Assembly: GCA_030760725.1 (NCBI GenBank)
Contig: JASWHV010000011.1
Coordinates: 85,351,765 to 85,415,764 of the forward strand
Length of the DNA stretch: 64,000 nucleotides
Direction: 5' to 3'
Origin: Neostapfia colusana
Lineage: Eukaryota > Streptophyta > Magnoliopsida > Poales > Poaceae
Below the pieces are notes generated by a model. It saw only the letters and a list, made by a program, of their open reading frames with translations, searched no databases and was not told where the DNA came from. Of the stretch, positions 56,491-64,000 are shown one piece after another. Made by a program: the position numbers and the translations under genes. Positions within the stretch are counted from its first letter, which is position 1. The number at the start of each line of letters is the position of its first letter.

Positions 56491-57075
56491 GAGCAGTTCC
56501 GGACCTCCGCCCCCACAGCTAGGCCGAGCTCCGAGGACAGCCCTCGCCCTTCTTTAAGAGGCGAGCGCTGATGCCGGACCTCACGCCCTTCGCTGGCCTG
56601 AGCTCCGATGACTTCCGGACTCCGCCTCCACAGCCAGGCCGAGCTCCGAGGCCAGCCCTCGCCCTCCTTTCAGAGGCGAGCGCTGATGCCGGACCTCGCG
56701 CCCTTTGCTGGCCTGAGCTCCGATGACCTCCGGACCTCACGCCCTTCGCTGGCCTGAGCTCCGATGACTTCCGGACTCCGCCCCCACAGCTGGGCTGAGC
56801 TCCGAGGCCAGCCCTCGCCCTCCTTTCAGAGGCGAGCGCTGATACTGGACCTCATGCCCTTCGCTGGCCTGAGTTCCGATGACTTCCGGACCTCCGCCCC
56901 CACAGCTGGGCCGAGCTCCGATGCCAGCCCTTGCCCTCCTCTCAGAGGCAAGCCCTGATGCCGGACCTCATGCCCTTTGTGGACCTGAGCTCCGATGACT
57001 TCCGGACCTCCGCCCCCACAGCCGGGCCGAGCTCCGATGCCAGGCTTCACCCTCTCCTAAGAGGCTGAACTCCGA
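56491..57075 (+). repeat. 115-bp tandem array of N2
   Basis: About five copies including one partial unit; landmark CTCCGATGACTTCCGG-type motifs at about 56600, 56715, 56756, 56872 and 56988. Confidence 0.88.
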
Positions 57076-57186
57076 ATCCATCAAGACCCTGCCTGCACAG
57101 GGAGTACTCAAGACAAGAAAGTGTGCGGGTAGGAGAAGGCCTCACCTCAGGCTCGTTACCTCCCCCGAGGAGAGCCCGGGGGCCAC
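57076..57186 (+). other. N2 3' end and polypurine tract
   Basis: No coding region; ends GAGGAGAGCCCGGGGGCCAC against the 3' LTR. Confidence 0.65.
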
Positions 57187-58424
57187 TGTCGGTACCCGCG
57201 ATATGGGGTACCCCCGCGCACAGGGGAAATGCATAAGGATTTCGCCCTTCTCTGCAGGGAAAGCTCCGAAGGCGCCACGTGTCCAGTGGGGCCGGACCTC
57301 CCTCTCCTCAGAGGAGAGCTCCGGGCTCGCCACGTGGCCTACAGCAGCCAGACCTCCCCCCTCCGTGGGGATAGCTCCGAAGGCGCCACGCGTCTGGCGG
57401 GGCCGGACCTCCCTCTCCTCAGAGGAGAGCTCCGGGCCCGCCACGTGGCATACAGAAGCCGAACCTCCCCCTCCGCGGGAGAGAGGTCCGAAGGTGCCAC
57501 GTATCCGGCGGGGCCGGACCTCCCTCTCCTCAGAGAGGAGCTCCGGGCCCGCCACGTGGCCGACAGAAGCCGAACCTCCCCCTCCGTGGGGAGAGGTCTG
57601 AAGGCTCCACGTGTCCCGCGGGGCCGGACCCCCCCTCTCTTCTGAGGAGGGCTCCGGGCCTGCCACGTGGCCAGCAGAACGGCGCTGCCTGCCCCCGAGC
57701 GATAGGCAGCGGGCGTAAAGACGCTGCATACCTTGCCCGTACAGGCATTCAAGGCCCGCGTCTTCCCAAGACGCGGAGACGCGGAGCACGCCTCTGTCAG
57801 GTGTCGTTGCGCCCAGTCGCATCACAGACTGGCGCGCAGTGTCAGAGCCTACCAGCCAATAAACGCAGCGACAAGACATCCCATGCCGCCCCCGCCGTCA
57901 TCAACCACTACGACTAGCATGCGGCATGGGCAGGGCTGCAAGACGAAGACTCAGAAGCCTTCGCCAGAGACAACTACCGGCATAACTACAGATACAGTAG
58001 ATAACAGTCAATCTCCCCGGGACCACCTGTTTGGGTCCCGGGCCCCCCTTGTAAGCCACTCGAGCCTTGGACTATAAAAGGATCGGGTAGGCAACGTTAG
58101 CAAGGGTTCGCACTCTAGCCATTCGCACCCTGGGTTCGCACCTCTGCAACTCATACGCTAGCCATTCACACCCAAGCTGTAACTCACCCCCAAGCTCAGG
58201 ACTCCGGTTCTGAGCAGCAAGCAATACAGCGAGCTCCATAGCTCGCCGTGGACGTAGGGTTTTACGCTCCGGCGGCCTGAACCACGTAAAACTCACCGTG
58301 TCAAGCTCTTACTAACTCGTCCATCCGCGCAAGCTCTCCGTAAGGGACTACCCCCACCGAAAAAAGAACCTCCGCGGGCTGCCCAGTGCAGGCCCGGGGG
58401 AAGTGTCGACCGAACACTTCGACA
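57187..58424 (+). repeat. 3' LTR of N2 (1,238 bp)
   Basis: TGTCGGTACC to CACTTCGACA, then TSD GGGAT. The hairpin is damaged here (ATACCTTG, then CAGGCAT after a two-base loss near 57743). TATA box CTATAAAAG at about 58070-58078. Confidence 0.93.
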
Positions 58425-58429
58425 GGGAT

Positions 58430-61171
58430 CATCTGTACCGCCTGAGCCGGTGTATGGATCTGCTTGGCGTGGAACTGGCACACCTTGCAGCTCTCGACCA
58501 GCTTGACGGCATCCTGGAGTGCTGTCGGCCAGTAGAAGCCATGCCGGAAGGCTTTACCGACAAGCGTGCATGAGGAAGAGTGACTCCCACATTCGCCTCC
58601 ATGGATCTCAGCGAGCAAGTCGCAGCCTCTTCCCTGGGTTATGCACCACAATAGGACGTGGTTGGTGCCACGCCGGTAGAGATCCCCTTCTACCAGCGCG
58701 TACCTCTTAGCCATGCGCACGATCCGTTCAGCGGATACACGTTCATCAGGGAGGATGTTATCTTTCAAGTAGTCCCGGATCTCCGTGATCCATGCATTGG
58801 GTCTGACTTGAGCTCCTGGATCTTGAGCGCTGGGTTGCACGGAGTCCCCAGTGACGCTTACGATCCTTGGCGGCGTCCATGGCTGCAGGGCTGCCGGGAC
58901 CGCCAGCTTCGAGGTGCTGGTCCAGCCCCCTTCGCCCGGCTCGGCAGGCCGGGCTGTGGGCCGCAGCAACATCCTCTCGAAGACTCCTTCGGGCACAGGG
59001 GCTCCGTTGGAGGCCTTCGTTGAGAGGTCGTCAGCTGCGGCATTGCCAGCACGCGGTACATGGCGCAGGTCCAAGGCGAGGAAGTCTTTCTCCAACATCT
59101 GCACGTGGAGCAGATAAGCAGCTAGCTGTGGGTCATTGCAGGAGCATTCACCCTTAACTTGCTTGATAACTAGCTGGGAGTCGCCCTGTGCCAACAACTG
59201 GCGAGCGCCCAGAGACAGGGCTGTCTTTAGGCCAAAGATGAGTGCTTCATACTCTGCCATGTTGTTGGTTGCCTTGAAATCGAGACACACCATGTACCCA
59301 AACTGCTCCCCCGATGGCATGAGAAGCAGTACGCCGGCACCAGCCCCCTGCTTTCACGAGGAGCCGTTGAAGAAGAGCGTCCAGTGAGGCCCGGTGAAGA
59401 CCGGAGCTCGGTGCTTTGGTTCACCGTCTTTGTGGCCCCCTGGGTCAGCCTTTGTTGGCATCCACTCAGCAACGAAGTTAGCCAGTGCTTGGCTCTTGAC
59501 TGCATGACGAGGAAGGAAGCCCAGCTCAAACTCCGCCAGCTCCGCTGCCCATTTAGCGACATTGCCAGTCGCGTGGGGGCTGTGAAGGATCGCCTTCAGC
59601 GGATAGGAGGTGACCACCGAGACCCGGTGGGCTTGGAAGTAATGGCGGAGATTCCTGGACGCCACGAGCACTGCATACAGAAGCTTGTGGACCTCCAGGT
59701 GCATTGTCTTGGCGTCATGGAGGACTTCGCTGATGTAGTAGACAGGCCTCTGGATGGTCCGGACACTCCCTCCTAGGCCAGAGATGTCTTCATCCATTGG
59801 CTCAGGCCTACCGGACGTGGTTGGGTCCAGGGGGGCTTCCGAGAGCTGGGACTCGAAGGCTCCTAAGCCGCCTTGGACCTCCGGGAGGTCCCGCTGGTTT
59901 TCCGGGAGCTCCGGGAGGTCCCGTTGGTTCTCCGGGAGGTCCCGTTGGGCCTCCGGGAGGTGGTCGTGGAGGTCCAGGGGTCCGTCTTGGACCTCCGGGA
60001 GATTGTCCTGGAGGTCCAGGAGGCCGTCTTGGACCTCCGGGGTTTCCTGGTGCCTGTCTCCTGCTACCGGAGCAGGCTGTGGTGATGAGAGGTCCGGCCG
60101 CTCTGCGACGAGGACCATACTCACCACTTCATTTGTCGCCGCGATGTAGAGCAACAAATACTCTTCGGGCTCGGGGGCTACCATGATGGGTAGGGTCGTC
60201 AGGAGTTGCTTCAACTCCTGGAAAGCTTCTTCTACTTCGTCGGTCCAAGCAAACGGACCGGATTTGCGCAGGAGCTTATAGAAGGGGAGCACTCCCTCTG
60301 CTAGCCTCGGTATAAACCGACTCAGTGCGGCTAGGCATCCCGTGAGTTTCTGGACTTCTTTGATGCGGGCGGGAGGCCGCATCAAGTCGATGGCCTTGAT
60401 CTTCTCTGGGTTGGCCTCAATTCCTCGGTGTGAGACCAGGAATCCTAAGAGTTTTCCAGAGGATACGCCGAACACACATTTGTCGGGGTTCAGCTTGGTG
60501 CGCGTGGAGCGCAGTTTGTCAAAGACTAAGGCCAGGTTATCTAACAAGTATGAACTCTGGCTGACCTTGACAACGATGTCATCGACATACACCTCAACTA
60601 AGTCTCTTATTAACTCTCCAAAGGTTTTGTGCATTGCACGTACAAAGGTGGGAAGAACATTCTTTAGGCCATAAGGCATAGAGACATAACAATACAGGCC
60701 GTCTACTGTGATGAAGGAGGTGTGCTCTTCATCTTCTCTAGACATAGGGATCTGATGGAAACCCGAGTAGGCATGTAGGAAACACAGCATATCACATCCT
60801 GATGTCGAGTCTACTATTTGATCTATTCTAGGGAGAGGGAATGGATCTTTGGGACATGCCTTATTGAGACTGTTGTAGTCGATGCACATCCGGAGCTTCC
60901 CGCCGGCCTTCGGGACAACAACGGGATTCGCCAACCACCGGGGGTGGTGGACTTCCCGTATGAAGCCAGCGTCCAGCAGCTTCTTGATTTCTTCTCGGAT
61001 GAAGTTTTGCCGCTCGATGGACTGCTTTCGAGGCTTCTGTTGGACTGGCCGGGCGTCGGGGAAGACCTTCAAGTGGTGCTCGATCACCTCCCTAGGGATC
61101 CCTGGCATCTGCGACGGCTGCCATGCAAACACGTTGACATTGTGCCGGAGGAAGGTGATGAGCACGCCTTC
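58430..61171 (-). pseudogene. pol: RT, RNase H, second RNase H and integrase start of A1
   Basis: Minus-strand frame from the TAG at 61172-61174 down to the N2 insertion. RT: VFAWQPSQMPGIPREVIEH, then motif A as FLHAYSGFHQI with the catalytic Asp replaced by His, and VYVDDIVVKV intact. The first RNase H has a Pro/Leu/Gln repeat insert. The second RNase H starts TLFFNGSS (catalytic Asp to Asn) and is stopped by a TGA at 59354-59356, then continues as GEQFGYMVCLDF, MAEYEALIFGLKTALS and LLAQGDSQLVIKQV. The integrase zinc region is intact (CGSHSSS, KAFRHGFYWP, SCKVCQFHAKQ). Cut at 58430; the rest is at 33719-33166. Confidence 0.93.
59860..60050 (-). repeat. Minisatellite inside the A1 RNase H region
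   Basis: Repeats of a 24-30-bp unit (core CTCCGGGAGGTCCCGTTGG and variants on the + strand) encode a run of LPENQRDLPE and LPEVQDG type peptides. Copy number and unit order differ from A2. Confidence 0.8.
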
Positions 61172-61855
61172 CTATTTGCTATCCAGGCCCCCGGCTACCC
61201 AGGTGGTCTGGGTAGCATCGGCGCCGACTTGGACGACCTTCAGGGGGACATCGCCCTCGTCGAGGGGTTGCACACGGGGTGCTGCGGTAGAGGCACGGTG
61301 GCGTGCACTCGGGTGGAGCCGGTCCGGTTCTGCACTGCCACGGGCTGGCGCTCTAGCTGTTGCAAGTGCCTGGAGCTTTTCCAAGGCTGAAACTGCAGCA
61401 GTGCGGTCTCCAAGAATCCTGAGGACGCCTGTTGGTGTAGGCATCTTCAAGACGAGGTAGCCATAGTGGGTTACTGCCATGAATCGGTACAGGGCTGGCC
61501 TGCCAATTATGGCGTTGAAGGGGAGGTCGATCTCTGCTACATCGAACAGAATGTACTCTATCCGATAGATGTCCGGTGCCCCAAAGGTCACCGGAAGGCT
61601 GATGTTGCCGTAGGGGACGACTTGTCCTGTCCCTACCCCTGAGAACGGGCTCGATGGGGTGAGATTGGCCATCGGGATCTGCAGCTTTTGGAAAGCTGTG
61701 CGACTGATGAGGTTCAGCCCAGCCCCGCCATCTACCAGAACGTGGTACATCCTCACGTTGGCGATGGTGGGCGCTACCAAGAGCGGTAGTTGGCTGGCCC
61801 CAGCCATGTTCCTGCGGCAGTCGGTGGCATCGAAGCTGATGGGGGTTCCATCCAC
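61172..61855 (-). pseudogene. pro: Protease domain of A1
   Basis: Active site VLVDGGAGLNLIS, then GQVVPYGNISLPVTFG and FNAIIGRPALYRF. The N-terminal side is shifted by a one-base deletion near 61850 relative to A2. It ends in TAG 61172-61174, the same codon and place as in A2, in frame with the RT. Confidence 0.88.
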
Positions 61856-63716
61856 TTGAGGTGCGGCGCGACACTCGGGAGGGGGGCCACCGATGCTACC
61901 GCTCGGCGCAGGGTCTTAACCGCGCTTCGGGACGAGGGGTGAGCGGACCCACCGTAGATGACGTAGAGCATCTTCCTGCGCTCGTCATCACTGGAGCTGG
62001 AGTCCTCATGGTTGCGCACCGCCTTCACGGCGCGCTGAGGCTCCTGGAACTCCACTTGGTTGTCGACGTTGTCTGGGGCGTCGACCTTCTGCTTGCCCTC
62101 CCTTTGACTGAAGGGTGGGGCATCAGTTCGAAGCTGCTTCCCTTTTCGAAAGCGCTCCACGAGCTTCTGGATCTCCTGGCACTCGGCAGCAGTATGGTAA
62201 CTGGTGCCGTACACAGGGCATAGCTCGCCTTGGTCACCATCTGGAGCTGGTGACTGTCGCTGCCTTTTGTTGGGGCGTGGTCCCCGAGCTCCACTGGGTG
62301 TCGCTGCTGTGGCAACGGGAGCCGTGGCCGGTGGCTTCATCTTGCCACCGCCCCGGTTCTTGATCTTCTTGCCGCTTCCATAGGAAGCAGCGCCAGATCC
62401 GGGCTGTCCTCCTGACTCGGAGGCTGGCAGGGAGTGCCAGTTCCGCCCTTCTGCTGCTCTGGCGCACTTGTCCGCCAGGCTGAAGAGCTCTGAGACGTCA
62501 CGGACCTCTCTGGTCGCGAGCTTCTCAAGCATCTTCTTGTCCCGGACGCCCTGCCGGAACGCCACCACCACAGAAGCACTTTGAATGTGCGGGATGGTGT
62601 TGCGTACCTGGGAGAACCGCTGGATGAAGGAGCGCAGCGATTCTCCAGGTTGTTGCTGGACGGCGTGGAGGTCGAGCTCCGTGCCAGGCCGGGTGTAGGA
62701 GCTGCCGAAGATGGCGGTGAACTTCCAGCAAAGCTCTCCCCAGGAGGTTATGGAACCCTGGGGGAGGTTCATGAGCCAAGACCGGGCTGGGCCGGTCAAG
62801 GCGACGGGGAAGTAGTTGGCCATGACGGCCTCGTCCCCTCCTGCAGCAAGGACGGCGGTGGAGTAGATCTGGAGGAACTCCGCCGGGTTGACGCTGCCGT
62901 CGTACTTCTCGGGCAGGTGCGGCCGAAACTTGCGCGGCCACCTCGCGAAGCGAAGGTGGGGCGCCAGTGCCGTACATCCTGCTCCTGTTTCTGCAGCGTT
63001 GGTGCCGCGAACGCTTGGTTCGCTGCTGGCACAGTGTACCCCGGTATGGGCAAGGCTGCGCCATAGACCGGGGGCGCCGTTTGCAGGGCATATGGCTGTG
63101 GCATATGCTGCGTGGCGTATGCCTGGGGCAGAGATCGCGTGGCGAAAGTCTGCGCCTCAGGCAGGGTTGAGGCAGACGTCATGCTGTCGCCGGCCTCTTG
63201 GTTGCGACGCCTTTCCCGTCGTCGCTCGAGGAACACTCGGGCATCTTGGCCCAAGTGGCATCATTCCAGCTCTGTCCTCAGGTCCGTCGATGGGAGCCTG
63301 GTGGAGCTGGAATCTGCCGTCTGCCCGTCAACCGTTGGCGTGCGCGTCAGCGACACAGCTGGTTGGGCGGAACGTCGTCCTCGCCGAAGTCGAGGGTTTG
63401 CAGCGGCGACGACGAGACGGTCTACCTCACGAACCCACTGCTGGGTCGCTGATCGAGGCGCGTCCCCAGCAGGTGGTTTGTGCAGTAGCGCTCTTGCTGC
63501 AGCTAGCGCGCCCCCGTGGGGGACGCTCAGCGCTGCAGAGGATCTCACGCTCGCTCGATCCTGCGTTGCCGGAATCGGCGCTGGCGGAGTCGGCTGCTGG
63601 CTTCTAGCTTGCACCGACACACTCCGTCCAGAGTGTGTCGAGACGTAGTCCCCGCTAGTCATGGTCCGTCGTGAACGCGGGGGAGGAGAGCTTGCCGCTG
63701 AAGGAAGCTTGGTCAT
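61856..63716 (-). pseudogene. gag: Gag of A1 with stop and frameshifts
   Basis: ATG at 63716 (MTKLPSAASSPPPRSRR). A TGA at 63261-63263 interrupts the N-terminal half. Between about 63000 and 62823 the frame shifts, losing the start of the core. From 62823 the frame is open through SWLMNLPQGSITSW, RSFIQRFSQVRNT, the zinc motif CPVYGTSYHTAAEC (first His changed to Tyr) and SSSSDDERRK into the protease linker. The 615-bp segment is present once. Confidence 0.88.
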
Positions 63717-63752
63717 CTTCGCCGGCAAAAGCTCGTCGCGCAAGGGAAAAGC

Positions 63753-63770
63753 CCCCTACCTGGCGCGCCA
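63753..63770 (-). other. Primer binding site of A1
   Basis: Sense TGGCGCGCCAGGTAGGGG, two bases inside the 5' LTR. Confidence 0.7.
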
Positions 63771-63772
63771 AA

Positions 63773-64000
63773 TGTCGAAGTGTGTGGTCGACACTTCCCC
63801 CGGACCTGCTCTGGGCAGCCCCTGGAGGTTCTTTTTTGGAGGGGCTAGACGCTTGCGGAGAGCTTTAGCGTTAGGGACGAGTGAGGGAGAAGCTTGACAC
63901 GGCGAGTTTTACGTGGTTCAGGCCGCCGGAGCGTAAAACCCTACGTCCACGGTGAGCAGAGGTGCTCACTGTATTGCTTGCTGCTCAGAACTGGAGTCCT
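63773..64000 (-). repeat. 5' LTR of A1, first 228 bp only
   Basis: TGTCGAAGTGTGTGGTCGAC start, same variant as the 3' LTR at 28102, about 8 differences in 228 bases. Continues beyond the window. Confidence 0.92.

Larger units (their letters stand above)
33720..58424 (+). mobile_element. Non-autonomous Tat element N2 (contains A2), TSD GGGAT
   Basis: Plus-sense element with LTRs at 33720-34956 and 57187-58424 and GGGAT at 33715-33719 and 58425-58429. The rejoined flank restores the A1 integrase frame between QAVQMI and the following Trp-Asp block. Without A2 it is about 7.56 kb. Same plan as N1 and N3, but with three copies of the 616-bp gag segment and longer LTRs. LTRs differ by roughly 3% by eye. 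Confidence 0.93.
28102..64000 (-). mobile_element. Tat-lineage element A1 with antisense gene (contains N2, A2, N3)
   Basis: Minus-sense element whose 3' LTR is 28102-29187 and whose 5' LTR starts at 63773 and leaves the window. The two LTRs share a variant beginning (GTGTGTGGTCGACAC, then GGACCTGCTCTGGG) and differ at about 8 of 228 comparable bases. Left to right: 3' LTR, PPT, antisense gene, spacer, integrase, N2 insertion, integrase start, second RNase H, RNase H, RT, protease, gag, PBS, 5' LTR. The right target duplication, expected ATGGC, is outside the window. The element's own sequence is about 11.2 kb to the window end. Confidence 0.92.

Noticed and set aside
1..64000. Host protein-coding, tRNA or rRNA genes
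   Set aside because: Every stretch I could interpret falls inside an LTR element; the Met-tRNA-like match at 14573 is a primer binding site of 17 bases, not a tRNA gene.

Overview
The window is plant nuclear heterochromatin made entirely of nested LTR retrotransposons. I see no host gene, rRNA or tRNA gene. The GC-rich sequence, the Ty3/gypsy Tat-lineage elements with an extra antisense gene, the Tekay-type chromovirus with 3-kb LTRs and the GC-rich Ty1/copia pol all fit a grass (Poaceae) genome. The genus cannot be fixed from the sequence alone. Local labels: C1 = copia; K1 = Tekay-type chromovirus; A1-A4 = Tat-lineage elements with full-type coding capacity (now broken); N1-N3 = related non-autonomous Tat elements; S1 = solo LTR.

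Layout. The oldest visible layer is C1 (+ strand, 8686-8699 and 26324-28101). Three Tat elements landed in it: A3 (+ sense, enters from the left and ends at 8685), N1 (- sense, 8700-26323, TSD GGCAC) and A1 (- sense, 28102 to beyond 64000). A3 holds S1 (3751-4848, TSD GTGTC) and is cut on the left by A4 (177-3015, - sense), which is itself cut by another LTR (1-176). N1 holds K1 (11554-22522, TSD TCTGG). A1 holds N2 (33720-58424, TSD GGGAT), N2 holds A2 (38126-55268, TSD GAGTC), and A2 holds N3 (41582-48197, TSD GCGCG). The right half is therefore five levels deep: C1 > A1 > N2 > A2 > N3. Six exact 5-bp target-site duplications and matching rejoined flanks support this order.

How the pieces work. 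Tat elements encode Gag, protease, reverse transcriptase, RNase H, a second (archaeal-type) RNase H and integrase on the sense strand. Between integrase and the 3' LTR they carry a gene on the opposite strand (Transposase_28-like domain plus a long coiled coil). In A1 this antisense gene has a TATA-like box and a probable 78-bp intron that is exactly absent from the A3 copy. N1, N2 and N3 have no protease, RT or integrase core. They share the same gag frameshift, gag/RNase H fusion and RNase H frameshift, so this broken form was probably copied in trans by a relative with the same LTR type, such as A2 or A4. All coding regions carry stops, frameshifts, deletions or insertions, so nothing here looks autonomous today. 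K1 is the youngest by LTR comparison (about 1.3% divergence by eye); the Tat elements show about 2.5-3.5%.
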